This document shows positions 30,683 to 39,534 of a stretch of DNA of 64,000 nucleotides, piece after piece; the stretch's first letter is position 1; each line of letters begins with the position of its first letter. The position numbers and the translations under genes are program-made. The notes beneath the pieces are model-generated. The model was not told the origin of the DNA and searched no databases. It was given only the letters and a program-made list of their open reading frames with translations. Source of the stretch: Cupriavidus sp. WKF15 (lineage in GTDB: Bacteria; Pseudomonadota; Gammaproteobacteria; Burkholderiales; Burkholderiaceae). The stretch is taken from the NCBI RefSeq assembly GCF_029278605.1, contig NZ_CP119572.1, forward strand, positions 2,976,001 to 3,040,000, read 5' to 3'.

Positions 30683-31690
30683 TCAGGCCTGCTCCGAAAA
30701 CCGCTCGATCCAGATCGCCAGGCGGTCCGTCGAAAAGCTGGCCGCGCGCTCGCCGGCGCGGCAGGCAATGGTCTCGCCTTCCCGCGCGCACTGCAGCGCG
30801 CCGCCGGCCTCTTCCAGCCACAGCAGGCAGGCCAGCCACGTCGCATGCTGCGCGGACACGGCTTCGCCCACCGGCCTGGCCAGGAATTCGCTGAGCGCGG
30901 ATGGCGCCGTCCACACCACGGCATCGCCTTCGCGGCGCACCATGCCATCGCCCAGCGCCTCGGTGATGATCGCCGCCGCGTCGGCGGCACCGCGCCCGGC
31001 ATAGCGCGTGCGCAAGGCCGCCAACTGCGTGCCTACCGCATGGCCGAAGCTGCCACTGCGCTCGCTCTCGGCGCCCACCAGGTCGGCATAGTCGAGCCGT
31101 TGCCAGTCGGGCTCGGCATTGCGCGCGCCGGCCAGCTCGGTGGCTGCCAGATAGGTTTCAACCGGCTGGAAGCGGCCCGGGCCGACCAGGCTCGCGCACA
31201 GCGCGTGGACCATGCCGATGCGCGTGGCCACGGTCTGGGTCTGCAGCACGCTCAGCTTCTCGCGCACGAGCTGGTCGCGCTCCTTGCGCAGGCCGGCCAT
31301 TTCCAGCGCCTGCTTCAGCTCCATGCGCAGCGCGGTGATATCCCACGGCTTCTTGATATAGCGGTGGATCTGCCCCTGGTTGACGGCCTCGACGGTCTGG
31401 TCCAGCTCCGAGTAAGCCGTGGTCAGGATCCGCACGATATGGGGATAGCGTTCGCGCGCATGGCGCAGCAGCTCATTGCCGTACTCTCCGGGCATGCGCT
31501 GGTCGGACACCAGCACCGCCAGGCTGTCCGCGTGCGCTTCGAGCAGCGTCTTGCCCTCTTCCACCGAGCCGGCGGTCACCACAGGGGCCAGCGCGCCGAT
31601 GGCGCGCTGGAAATATTTGACGGCTGTCGCCTCGTCGTCGACGAACAGAATCGCCGGGGGTGGTGCCTGGGTGGCAATCGGTTCGCTCAT
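30683..31690 (-). CDS. phcQ: PhcQ-like response regulator
   Basis: 335-residue protein with an N-terminal receiver domain at about 10-130: acidic pair in ILFVDDE, phosphoacceptor Asp near residue 63 in VSDQRMPGEYG, Thr in ILTTAYSE and Lys in YIKKPW. The C-terminal 200 residues have no recognised DNA-binding motif and are partly Ala-rich. The first codon overlaps the phcR stop by 4 bp, indicating translational coupling. By position and domains it matches phcQ of the Ralstonia solanacearum phcBSRQ cassette. The role assigned is inference from that match. Confidence 0.82.
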   Translation of the reverse strand: MSEPIATQAPPPAILFVDDEATAVKYFQRAIGALAPVVTAGSVEEGKTLLEAHADSLAVLVSDQRMPGEYGNELLRHARERYPHIVRILTTAYSELDQTVEAVNQGQIHRYIKKPWDITALRMELKQALEMAGLRKERDQLVREKLSVLQTQTVATRIGMVHALCASLVGPGRFQPVETYLAATELAGARNAEPDWQRLDYADLVGAESERSGSFGHAVGTQLAALRTRYAGRGAADAAAIITEALGDGMVRREGDAVVWTAPSALSEFLARPVGEAVSAQHATWLACLLWLEEAGGALQCAREGETIACRAGERAASFSTDRLAIWIERFSEQA

Positions 31691-32820
31691 CGGTCACTCC
31701 TGTGCATTCGATTCTTGAAATTTGGGAAGTCCAGCGTCACCGTCGTGCCGGCCCCGGACGCTGAGGCGATCCGGATGCCGCCGCCGAACGACTGCATGAC
31801 GCGGTTGCAGAAAATCATGCCGAGGCCGCTGCCGCCTGCCCCGGCGTGGGTGGTGACGGGGTCCACCAGTAGTCGTTCCATCACTTCGGGCGGAATCCCG
31901 GGCCCGTTGTCGCAGATGCGGATCTCCTGCCGCGGCTTCGCCACTACGATAAATCGCAGCAATGGCGCGCCGATGTCGCCGAGCGCGCGCAACGCGTTGC
32001 TCATGACCGAGGAGAGCACCAGTGCCACGCAATTGGGCAGCGTCTGCACGGGGAAGTCGCCATGCATCTCCACCTGTACCCAGTTGCGCTGGTCGCCGGT
32101 AAAGGGATAGGTGTCCAGCAGCGACGCGACCAGCGCACCCGCGCTCACCTCGGCGCCGGGCTCCTGCCGCGCCGGCGCGCTGCCTGCGCTGCTGCGCACG
32201 GATTGCAGGAACGACGACAGCACCGCCAGGCAATACTGGGCGTTGTCGTGCATCGCGCTGGCGGCCTGGCCGATCTCGCCCTGGCGCTGCGCGCTGTATT
32301 CCGCCGCCACGCGGCCTTCAATGCCACGTGCGAAATTGGCGATGGCCGCCAGCGGCGTGTTCAGTTCGTGGGCCAGGAAGGCGAGCGTCTCGTCGATGGC
32401 CATCAGCCGCTGCTGCCGCAGGGCCCGCTCGCGCGAACGCTCCACGGCCAGCCGCAGCACATTGCGCACGTCGCCGACGCTCAGCGGCTTTTCCAGGATG
32501 CGGAACACCTCGCCGCTGTTGACCGTCTGCAGCAGCACGTCCTTGTCGGCGTAAGCCGTGACGAGGATACGCACGACCTGCGGGAATTCCTCTGCCACCT
32601 GGCGCAGCAGGTCGCCGCCGTCGCGCCCTGGCATGCGGAAGTCGGTCACCAGGATGACCGTGCGCGCGCCCTCCGCACGCAGCATGTCGATGGCTTGATC
32701 GGCACCGGTTGCGATCAGAACCTCATACTCGTTGCCGACGGCGCGCGCAAAGTATTTGCACGCCATCTCTTCATCGTCGACATAGAGCACAGTGGGCCGT
32801 GCCTGCTGGACTTCGCTCAT
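31687..32820 (-). CDS. phcR: PhcR-like hybrid: receiver domain followed by histidine kinase
   Basis: 377-residue protein with reversed hybrid architecture. The N-terminal receiver has VLYVDDEE, phosphoacceptor Asp60 in LVTDFRMPG and Lys near 111 in ILEKPLS. A HisKA-like H-box follows, with His151 in LAFLAHELNTPLAAI, then a HATPase domain with DNGPGIPPEV and GGSGLGMIF. Ralstonia PhcR is known for a kinase-like output domain, and this copy keeps His, Asp and ATP-site residues. Start 32820 lies 7 bp from the phcS stop. Together with PhcS it would form a phosphorelay. Confidence 0.85.
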   Translation of the reverse strand: MSEVQQARPTVLYVDDEEMACKYFARAVGNEYEVLIATGADQAIDMLRAEGARTVILVTDFRMPGRDGGDLLRQVAEEFPQVVRILVTAYADKDVLLQTVNSGEVFRILEKPLSVGDVRNVLRLAVERSRERALRQQRLMAIDETLAFLAHELNTPLAAIANFARGIEGRVAAEYSAQRQGEIGQAASAMHDNAQYCLAVLSSFLQSVRSSAGSAPARQEPGAEVSAGALVASLLDTYPFTGDQRNWVQVEMHGDFPVQTLPNCVALVLSSVMSNALRALGDIGAPLLRFIVVAKPRQEIRICDNGPGIPPEVMERLLVDPVTTHAGAGGSGLGMIFCNRVMQSFGGGIRIASASGAGTTVTLDFPNFKNRMHRSDR

Positions 32821-32827
32821 GGCCGGG

Positions 32828-34159
32828 TCACTCCGCGCGCGGCAGGTCGAAGCTGAAGGCGGCCCACTGGCCGACTTCGCTTTCGGCATAGAGCTGGCCG
32901 CCGTGCCGCTCGATCACCGCATAGCTGATCGACAGGCCCAGGCCCAGTCCCTGCCCCACGTCGCGCGTCGTAAAGAAGGGTTCAAACACGCGCGCCAGGT
33001 GCTCCGGGGCGATGCCCGGGCCATTGTCCTGCACGCGCACATGTAGCCGGCTCTCCACCCACCTGACCGTGGTATGGATCGCCGGTGCCGTCGTGCCTGC
33101 CTTGCGCATGGCCAGCGCGGCATTGGAAAAAAGGTTGATCAGCACGCCGATGACGGCGGCTTCGTCGCCGAGCACCAGCGTGTCATCAGGCAGGTCGCGC
33201 GTCACCTTGACGCCGCGCAGTTCGTGGGCCGTCAGGCGGATGGAGGAATCGAGCGCCTTCTCGAACAGGAACGGCGTGCCCTCGACCTCGGCACCGGGCT
33301 TGCGGTAGGCAAAGGTCTTCAGGTCGGACACGATATGCTGGATGCGCTGCATCCCCTGCTTGGCATCGACCAGGCACTCCTCCAGCGACGGGTTCTCCTT
33401 GGCCTGCGGCTCTTCCATGGCCACCTCGATCGCCATCAGGCAGAAGTTGACCGGGTTGTTGACCTCGTGCAGCAGGCCGGCCGCGAGCGTGCCGATCGCG
33501 GCCATCTTCTCCTGCTGCAGCATCTGGCCCTTGATGTCGACGAGCTTGCGGTTGATGACTTCCAGCTCGGCGTTCTTTTCCGCCACTTCGGCCTTGAGCC
33601 GGAACAGCATGAAACGCGCGCGCTCGTTGAAGAAGGTATAGACGCCGCTGGCCGCCGCGGCGAACAGCAGGAACAGCGAATTGACGATAAACGTGCCCAT
33701 CGGCTCGATGCCGCCGGAATGCAGCAGGCAGGCCAGCGCATACAGCAGGTACGAGAGCATGCCGAACACCAGGTTCTGCCACAGCCCGAACGGCAGCGCG
33801 ATGCCCGAGGCGAAGATCGCCAGGTTGAGCCCCACGTAGTACGGCGATTCCACGCCCTCGGTCTGCGAGATCATCCACGCGATCATGATCTGCGGCAGCA
33901 GCAGCCAGGTCAGCGTGAGCCAGGGCGCGAAACGCCGCCCGGCCGCGCTGTAGAGCATGACCACCACGCCGGCGATCAGCAGCGACACCACCACGCGCGC
34001 GAGCCCGAAGACGAGTTGCTGCTGCGGATACTGGCCGTAGTCCAGCCCGACCCCGAGCAGCACCAGCACGATGGCGGTATAGGCACCGCCGCGGCTGAAC
34101 GCGAGGCGAAAATCCGCCAGTTCGGACTGGTAGCCCGCATATAGTTGGTTCGTACTCAT
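32828..34159 (-). CDS. phcS: PhcS-like membrane histidine kinase
   Basis: 443-residue sensor kinase. The first about 200 residues carry roughly six hydrophobic segments (for example YTAIVLVLLGVGL, LARVVVSLLIAGVVVML, TFIVNSLFLLFAAAASGVY). A coiled segment follows, then the H-box with His near 231 (AAGLLHEVNNPVNF) and an ATPase domain with NLFSNAALAM, DNGPGIAPEHL and GLGLGLSISYAV. No separate periplasmic domain is seen, so the signal is probably sensed within the membrane, which suits a fatty-acid-derived ester. Start ATG 34159 is chosen since upstream residues are not membrane-like. Confidence 0.86.
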   Translation of the reverse strand: MSTNQLYAGYQSELADFRLAFSRGGAYTAIVLVLLGVGLDYGQYPQQQLVFGLARVVVSLLIAGVVVMLYSAAGRRFAPWLTLTWLLLPQIMIAWMISQTEGVESPYYVGLNLAIFASGIALPFGLWQNLVFGMLSYLLYALACLLHSGGIEPMGTFIVNSLFLLFAAAASGVYTFFNERARFMLFRLKAEVAEKNAELEVINRKLVDIKGQMLQQEKMAAIGTLAAGLLHEVNNPVNFCLMAIEVAMEEPQAKENPSLEECLVDAKQGMQRIQHIVSDLKTFAYRKPGAEVEGTPFLFEKALDSSIRLTAHELRGVKVTRDLPDDTLVLGDEAAVIGVLINLFSNAALAMRKAGTTAPAIHTTVRWVESRLHVRVQDNGPGIAPEHLARVFEPFFTTRDVGQGLGLGLSISYAVIERHGGQLYAESEVGQWAAFSFDLPRAE

Positions 34160-34223
34160 GACCTGGTCCGGTGGTACTCCGCCGCGCCGGCTGGCTGGCG
34201 CGGAACGGTGTACGGTCAGTGCC

Positions 34224-35657
34224 TCATTGAATGGTCGCTTCGGCAAACACGTTGACGCCGGTGGCATCGACATAGACCCGGTGCTCGCACGAATTATCGG
34301 GCAGCAGCGCCAGCATGCCCGGGTCGTCCCGATAGATCAGGTACCACTCCAGCAGGTGCTCCATGCCGAATTTCTCCGGATTGTCCGCATGCACGTTGGT
34401 GACAAGTACCTGCCCGCCGGGCCGGGTGCGCGACGCGAAGTACGACAGCAGTCGCGAACACACCTTGTCGGACAGGTAGTCGAAGAGGCCCGCGCAATAG
34501 ACGGCATCGAATTCCCTGGCATCGAAATCGTCCGCAGCGATGCGCCGCTTGAGCAGTTCATGCACCGACTGGTGAACCATCTCCACCGAAACCTTGTGCC
34601 CGGCCTGCGCGGCGGCGCGCTCGATCGAGGCCTTGGTGTATTCGAGGGTCTCTTCGCTGAAGTCGACGAGCTGGAACGAGAGCATTTCCGGGCGTTCGTA
34701 TTCGCGGACAAAGCGCTGGATTTCGAAGGCCGGGCCGCAACCCACGTTCAGCAAACGGAACGGGCGTCCGGCCACCGTAGCACGCTCGGCCTGCCGCTTC
34801 AGGAAGTCGATCAGCAGGTCGATGCGGTTGCGGTGGGCCGTGGCGACCGCCGCCTTGAGGAAGGCGGTGTTGACGATCTGGAAGTAGGTGGTGGGCCCCT
34901 GCTGCGGATCGCCCAGGATCTGGTTCACCATCTCGTAGTCACCAGCGTAGCCAAGCGGCTTGGTGAAGGTCCGGTAGACGAACGGCGCGCGCAGCAGCAG
35001 CGGGTGCAGCGCCGCCTGGGCGTAGGTGCGGTGCACCGGGGCGATCTCCGGATCGACGCGCTGCGCCTCTTCCTCGAGCCAGTCGAGATAGCGCTTGGTG
35101 CGGCCCATGATCGGCGTGGCGAGCTCGTAGAACACGTCCTCGCGCAGGCGGCCGTCGACCTTGGGCAGCGACTCGGTCAGGTCGACCTGCTCCACCCAGC
35201 GCGACACCTCTGACAGGAACGCGCGCATCTCGTTGACCACGATCTGGTAGTCGCGCCGGATGTTGAAGCGCGCGTCCCAGTCCTGCACGAACAGTTCGGC
35301 CTCGCGGGCGACCGACTTGGGCTCGTTGTTGAGGTCGCTGAGCTCGCGCCATTCGTCGATCAGCGTCAGCGACACCACCGCGGTCAGGCCGGTATTCACC
35401 AGGCTCATGACCACGGCCTTGCCAAGGTAGGCGTTCTTTGCCCCCATCCGGACACTGAGCTCGCTCAGCACCTCGCTGACCTGCACGATCGAATACGGAT
35501 TGTAGATTTCCATCACCAGAGACTTTCTCTGGAGATTGATGATCGTGCCCCGCACCTGCTCACCCTGCGAGTTGCGGAAACTGACCACCGGATCGATTTG
35601 CGTTTTGGAATACACAGTATTGCGCCAGGGGGAAATCCGAGAAACGCTGCGGGCCAT
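34224..35657 (-). CDS. phcB: PhcB-like SAM-dependent methyltransferase (quorum-signal synthesis)
   Basis: 477-residue protein. The C-terminal part is a class I methyltransferase with motif I LLNVGCGPAFEIQRF near residue 301, acidic VDFSEETLEYT (motif II) and GLFDYLSDKVC. The N-terminal 120 residues look like a small beta-rich domain (QVRGTIINLQRKSLVMEIYNP), loosely PilZ-like, followed by a helical region. In Ralstonia, PhcB makes the 3-hydroxy fatty acid methyl ester signal sensed by PhcS/PhcR. Gene order, strand and partner domains match. The start is uncertain (ATG 35657, weak ribosome site). Confidence 0.86.
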   Translation of the reverse strand: MARSVSRISPWRNTVYSKTQIDPVVSFRNSQGEQVRGTIINLQRKSLVMEIYNPYSIVQVSEVLSELSVRMGAKNAYLGKAVVMSLVNTGLTAVVSLTLIDEWRELSDLNNEPKSVAREAELFVQDWDARFNIRRDYQIVVNEMRAFLSEVSRWVEQVDLTESLPKVDGRLREDVFYELATPIMGRTKRYLDWLEEEAQRVDPEIAPVHRTYAQAALHPLLLRAPFVYRTFTKPLGYAGDYEMVNQILGDPQQGPTTYFQIVNTAFLKAAVATAHRNRIDLLIDFLKRQAERATVAGRPFRLLNVGCGPAFEIQRFVREYERPEMLSFQLVDFSEETLEYTKASIERAAAQAGHKVSVEMVHQSVHELLKRRIAADDFDAREFDAVYCAGLFDYLSDKVCSRLLSYFASRTRPGGQVLVTNVHADNPEKFGMEHLLEWYLIYRDDPGMLALLPDNSCEHRVYVDATGVNVFAEATIQ

Positions 35658-35914
35658 ACAGGCTGGCAGATCGGCCGGGTACGGCGTGCAGGGGCGAGTG
35701 GGACGCGGAAAGGCTACCGGAACGGGGAACGACAGCGAAGGCTCATAGTAATGCGCAATTGCCTGAGTTTTGGCGCGAAGGCCAGCGTGCCCCGCAGGCG
35801 GGCGGGCGCCATTGCCTGCACCGGTGATGGTGAAATGCCGCGGACCATTGTACTGTGGCTGCCGCATGTCGTACAACCAAGTGCACGACTCGCCCTCCCC
35901 ATGAAGGCAGCTCA
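35658..35914 (-). promoter_or_regulatory. Upstream region of the phc-type cassette
   Basis: About 257 bp without a convincing gene between phcB and the terminator of the next minus-strand operon. It should carry the cassette promoter. I could not identify a paired -35/-10 with confidence. Confidence 0.35.
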
Positions 35915-35944
35915 AGAAAAAAAGCCGGCGAATGCCGGCTTTTC
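35915..35944 (-). terminator. Intrinsic terminator of the b561-YceI operon
   Basis: AAAAGCCGGC and GCCGGCTTTT flank a 4-nt loop. On the minus strand the stem is followed by a run of seven T, 43 bp after the YceI stop at 35987. Confidence 0.88.
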
Positions 35945-35986
35945 GGGTGCTGCGGGTGGCGGCGGGAACCGGCCGCGGCTTCGGGC

Positions 35987-36577
35987 TTACTCTGCCCGGA
36001 CGCCTTCGACCTGGATCGCCAGCTTGACCTGGGGATTGAAGCCCATCTTCACGCCATAGTCGACGCCGAAATCGGCGCGGTTGAACTGGCCGACGGCGTC
36101 GGCGCCGCAGGCCTCGCGCTTGAGCATCGGATGCTGGATGCACTTGAAGTCGCGGATTTCCAGCTTCACCGGCTTGGACACGCCGTGCAGGGTCAGCACG
36201 CCCTCCACTTCGGTCGGGACGTCGCCCTTGAACTTGCTGAACTTGCCCTTGTAGCTGGCTTCAGGGAAAGCCTCGACGTCGAACATGTCGGGGCTCTTGG
36301 CATGCTGGTTCAGCTTGGCATTGCCGAAGTCGATCGAAGCCGGGTCGATCTTCACGTCCACCGTGCCGCTCTTGGCGACGCGGTCCAGCGTGACGACGCC
36401 GCTGGACTTCTCGAACTTGCCGCGCCAGGTCGACAGGCCGCCGAGGTGGTCGGCCTCGAAGCTCGGGTAGGTATGGGTCGGATCGAGGTTATAGGTCACG
36501 GTATTGGCCGAAGCCACGCCAAAGGCGGCGGTTGCAGCAACGGCCGCCACGGCGGTCATGAGGGTACGCAGTTTCAT
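35987..36577 (-). CDS. YceI family periplasmic/secreted lipocalin-like protein (BcnB/BcnA-like)
   Basis: 196-residue exported protein. The first about 24 residues form a signal peptide ([15 protein letters not shown], cleavage near VASANT). The rest is a YceI beta-barrel: [60 protein letters not shown]. YceI folds bind isoprenoid or other hydrophobic ligands. GGGAGAT upstream supports start 36577. It is the second of two tandem YceI genes after a cytochrome b561, as in the Burkholderia bcn locus. Confidence 0.93.
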   Translation of the reverse strand: MKLRTLMTAVAAVAATAAFGVASANTVTYNLDPTHTYPSFEADHLGGLSTWRGKFEKSSGVVTLDRVAKSGTVDVKIDPASIDFGNAKLNQHAKSPDMFDVEAFPEASYKGKFSKFKGDVPTEVEGVLTLHGVSKPVKLEIRDFKCIQHPMLKREACGADAVGQFNRADFGVDYGVKMGFNPQVKLAIQVEGVRAE

Positions 36578-36662
36578 GGGATCTCCCGACAAAAGGTTGG
36601 AGAGGAACATCAACGGGAATGGCAACAGCTGTTCAGTTCGTAAAGCCCGGCGCTGCCGGGTT

Positions 36663-37235
36663 TCACTTCTTTGCTGCCGTCACGATACGGAACTTGATCT
36701 GCACGTCGTCGGCGACCACGGAAGTGTCCTTCCATTCGCCGTCGCCGATATTGAAGGCCGTGCGCTTGATCGGCAGCACGCCTTCGAACACCTGGGCACC
36801 ACCGTCCTGCCGATAGGTGGCCGGAATGACGATGTCCTGGGTCTTGCCCTTGATGGTCAGCTTGCCGGCCACTTCGTACTTGCCCGGCGTGCCGTTCTTG
36901 ATGCTGGTCGACTGGAACACGGCCTTCGGGTACTTCGCCGCGTCGAACCAATCCTTGCCCTTCACTTCCTTGGTGGTCTCGGCGTCGGCGATCTCGAAGC
37001 TCGACACATCGATCTCGACCTTGGCCGACGACGCCGCGAGCTTGGCGGGATCAAAGTCGACGTTCGCGTCAAACTTCTTGAACTTGCCTTCCATGGGCAC
37101 GCCGATCTGGCGCGCCACTGCGGTCACCGAGCTTTTGGCGGTGTCGATCTGCGCCCAGGCAAGGTTGGCGGCAACACCGGTGGTGGCCAGCACCGTGGCC
37201 AGCAGCAGCGAACCGGGGCGGGGAATACGTTTCAT
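36663..37235 (-). CDS. YceI family periplasmic/secreted lipocalin-like protein (first of pair)
   Basis: 190-residue exported YceI protein. The signal peptide spans about residues 1-29 ([20 protein letters not shown]). The mature domain begins [18 protein letters not shown] and includes [34 protein letters not shown] and [19 protein letters not shown] 7-12 bases upstream supports ATG 37235. It is only distantly similar to the neighbouring YceI protein, so the pair is an old duplication. Confidence 0.93.
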   Translation of the reverse strand: MKRIPRPGSLLLATVLATTGVAANLAWAQIDTAKSSVTAVARQIGVPMEGKFKKFDANVDFDPAKLAASSAKVEIDVSSFEIADAETTKEVKGKDWFDAAKYPKAVFQSTSIKNGTPGKYEVAGKLTIKGKTQDIVIPATYRQDGGAQVFEGVLPIKRTAFNIGDGEWKDTSVVADDVQIKFRIVTAAKK

Positions 37236-37338
37236 CAATGACTCCTGTCAGTGGACGGCGCCCTGCGCCGCGCATCAGAACCGAAAAGGGACTTCCCGAA
37301 CAATGGCTACCGCAGGGGCAGGCCTGCGCACGCGTGGC

Positions 37339-37890
37339 TTAGCGCAGGAACGGCAGCATGCGGCCAAGCGTGCCGTCGCGATCGACGACCTGGTGCTTGA
37401 TGGCAGCGGCCGCATGCACCGCGACCACGCCGGCCATCAGGTAGTTCAGCCAGACGTGCACAAGCTTGAAAACTTCCTTCAGTGCTTCGTTGGGCTCGAT
37501 CAGCACCGGCATCTTCCACAAGCCCAGGTAGACCACCGGCACACCCGCGGCCAGGCTGTACAGATAGCCCGTGACAGGGACCACGATGATCAGCACGTAA
37601 AGCAGGTGGTGGGCACCGGCGGCGGCCTTGGCCTGCCATGCCGGCGTGCCTGGCGCGACCGGCGGTGCGGCATGCGTGGCGCGCCAGAGCACGCGCAGCA
37701 CGGCGATGATGAAAACGGTCACACCCAGCCATTTGTGCCACGAAAACAGCTTGAGCTTGGTCGGCGTCAGCCCCGGGATGCCGGTCATGTACCAGCCGAG
37801 CCCGAAGGCGGCGAAGATCAGCAGGGCAATGATCCAGTGCAGGCCGATGGCCGTGGCACCGTAGCCGCTAGCGTTGGCGTTCGAACGCAT
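37339..37890 (-). CDS. Cytochrome b561 family membrane protein
   Basis: 183-residue di-heme membrane protein with four predicted helices and the expected His ligands: LHWIIALLIFAAFG near residue 20, WHKWLGVTVFIIAVLR near residue 53, HHLLYVLIIVVPVTGYL and VHVWLNYLMAGVVAVHAAAAIKHQ near the C-terminus. GAGGAAT supports ATG 37890. It heads the b561-YceI-YceI operon. Such proteins move electrons between quinols and periplasmic acceptors or superoxide. Confidence 0.93.
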   Translation of the reverse strand: MRSNANASGYGATAIGLHWIIALLIFAAFGLGWYMTGIPGLTPTKLKLFSWHKWLGVTVFIIAVLRVLWRATHAAPPVAPGTPAWQAKAAAGAHHLLYVLIIVVPVTGYLYSLAAGVPVVYLGLWKMPVLIEPNEALKEVFKLVHVWLNYLMAGVVAVHAAAAIKHQVVDRDGTLGRMLPFLR

Positions 37891-37981
37891 CAAATTCCTC
37901 TGCCCGTGTCGCGGGCGTTTCACAATTTTGGGCAAGTCTGCAACGGGGAGTTTGGCTCCGCGCTTCCGATTCTCGCATTAT

Positions 37982-38057
37982 TGCGGCGGAATGTGCGCAG
38001 ATGCAGGACAGTCCTTAATTAAGTTATTCAAATCATTTGAAGCGACATTCCGCCGCA
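37982..38057. promoter_or_regulatory. Promoter region of the b561-YceI operon with nested palindromes
   Basis: A perfect 15-bp palindrome TTCAAATCATTTGAA (38027-38041, single central C) lies in an AT-rich island that also holds TTAATTAA. It is enclosed by a 13-bp inverted repeat (37982-37994 and 38045-38057, core GCGGCGGAATGT). The site is about 140 bp upstream of the b561 start and looks like an operator. Confidence 0.6.
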
Positions 38058-38129
38058 GGGCACGGATATGGCTTCATCGCCGTTACAAATCGGCATAGGA
38101 GGCAGCCATCCGGGCTGCGCCCCTGCCAC

Positions 38130-38163
38130 ACCACCCGGCATGCGGGTCCGCACCGGGCGGTTC
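38130..38163 (-). ncRNA. Group II intron domain V
   Basis: A 34-nt hairpin with ACCGCCCGG / CCGGGTGGT arms and an inner TGCGG...CGCA pairing sits just after the maturase stop, at the position and size of the catalytic domain V. Domain VI-like pairing and the intron 3' end follow. Confidence 0.7.
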
Positions 38164-38175
38164 GAGAGGTTGAGG

Positions 38176-39534
38176 TTAAGCAAGGCGAGGCATCCCCAGT
38201 AGGTCGAAGAAGGCGATATTCAGCACGCGGTTTAGCTCGCCATCGCTGTTGCGCCACCAGCAGCGGCTGTTGGCCGCCACCCGCTGGGCTGTCGCATGCG
38301 CAGCCCCCAGCGCCCGCAATTCCCGGTAGATCGTAGTGCCGTAGCGCCAATGCTTGAGTTGGATCGCGCGCAACCGATGACGCATCCATTCGTCCAGCTT
38401 TCGCCAGACATGAGGTGTTTGCGCCAGCCGGAAGTAGGCCTTCCAACCCCGTACATATGGCTGCAGCCGCTCCACGACCGCACGTAGACTCCGGCCGCCT
38501 GAGCGACCGGTCAGTTCGCGGATGCGTTGTTTGAACGTCAGCAGCGGCTTAACGGCCACCTTGCGCTTGACCACTCCTGCGGCTACCCAGAAGCTGTAGC
38601 CGAGGAATTTGCGGCCAAACGCGCTCGCCACCGCGCTCTTTGCCTCGTTGACCTTCAGGCGCAACTTGCCGTACAGCCGCCGCAACAGCGCCATCACCCG
38701 CTCGCCCGCCCTCCGACTGCGAACGTACACGTTCGCATCGTCGGCGTAGCGCACGAAGCAATGGCCTCGGCACTCCAACTCCTTGTCCACCTCATCGAGC
38801 AGCACGTTGGCCAGCAACGGCGACAGGGGACCGCCCTGCGGCGTGCCCTCGTACCGTTGCAGCACCACCCCGCCATCCATCAGCCCGCTGTTCAGATACG
38901 CCCGGACCAGCCGGATGACTCCGGGGTCCTCGATGCGCTTCTGTAGGCGATCAATCAGGATGTCGTGGTTGACTCGGTCAAAAAATTTTTCCAAGTCCAC
39001 GTCCACCACTATTCGCCGACCCGATTGCACGTACGACTGTGCGGCTAGCACCGCGTCGTGCGCACGCCTGCCGGGACGGAAGCCATAGCTATGCTCGCTG
39101 AAGGTAGGGTCCAGAATCGGCTGCAATACCTGCAACAGCGCCTGCTGGATCAACCGATCCGTCACCGTCGCGATACCAAGCTCACGCTCGCCTCCGTCCG
39201 GCTTCGGAATCGTTACCCGCCGTACCGGACTGGGCCGGTACGTCCCCTTGAGCAGTTGCTGGCGAATCTCCGGCCACGCCGACACCAGATGGCGAGCGGT
39301 CTGATCAATATCCAGACCGTCTACGCCAGCGGCACCCTTGTTGCGTCGGACCCGCCTGAACGCCTGCTTCAGGTTCTCTCGCGTCAGCGCCGCTGCCAGC
39401 AGCGCCGACCCTGTGTCCTCCGGTTCGCGTCGCGGGCCGCCGGCTTCGTCACGAGCGAGTTCCCGGCCGGCTTCACCGTCCGTTTCCCTCGCTCGCCCCG
39501 CTCGCGCGGGCTTCTGACGCAATGCCTGTTGCAT
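38176..39534 (-). CDS. ltrA: Group II intron reverse transcriptase/maturase
   Basis: 452-residue intron-encoded protein. Reverse transcriptase blocks: NKGAAGVDG (RT1), SYGFRPGRRAHDAV (RT2), VVDVDLEKFFDRVNHD (RT3), GTPQGGPLSPLLANV (RT4), FVRYADDANVY (RT5, catalytic YADD) and LGYSFWV (RT7). The maturase domain X follows (RSLRAVVERLQPYVRGWKAYF, LDEWMRHRLRAIQLKHW). No HNH endonuclease is present. The frame is open further upstream to 39711, but that part overlaps intron RNA domains, so ATG 39534 is chosen. All RT blocks look intact, so it may be active. Confidence 0.93.
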   Translation of the reverse strand: MQQALRQKPARAGRARETDGEAGRELARDEAGGPRREPEDTGSALLAAALTRENLKQAFRRVRRNKGAAGVDGLDIDQTARHLVSAWPEIRQQLLKGTYRPSPVRRVTIPKPDGGERELGIATVTDRLIQQALLQVLQPILDPTFSEHSYGFRPGRRAHDAVLAAQSYVQSGRRIVVDVDLEKFFDRVNHDILIDRLQKRIEDPGVIRLVRAYLNSGLMDGGVVLQRYEGTPQGGPLSPLLANVLLDEVDKELECRGHCFVRYADDANVYVRSRRAGERVMALLRRLYGKLRLKVNEAKSAVASAFGRKFLGYSFWVAAGVVKRKVAVKPLLTFKQRIRELTGRSGGRSLRAVVERLQPYVRGWKAYFRLAQTPHVWRKLDEWMRHRLRAIQLKHWRYGTTIYRELRALGAAHATAQRVAANSRCWWRNSDGELNRVLNIAFFDLLGMPRLA

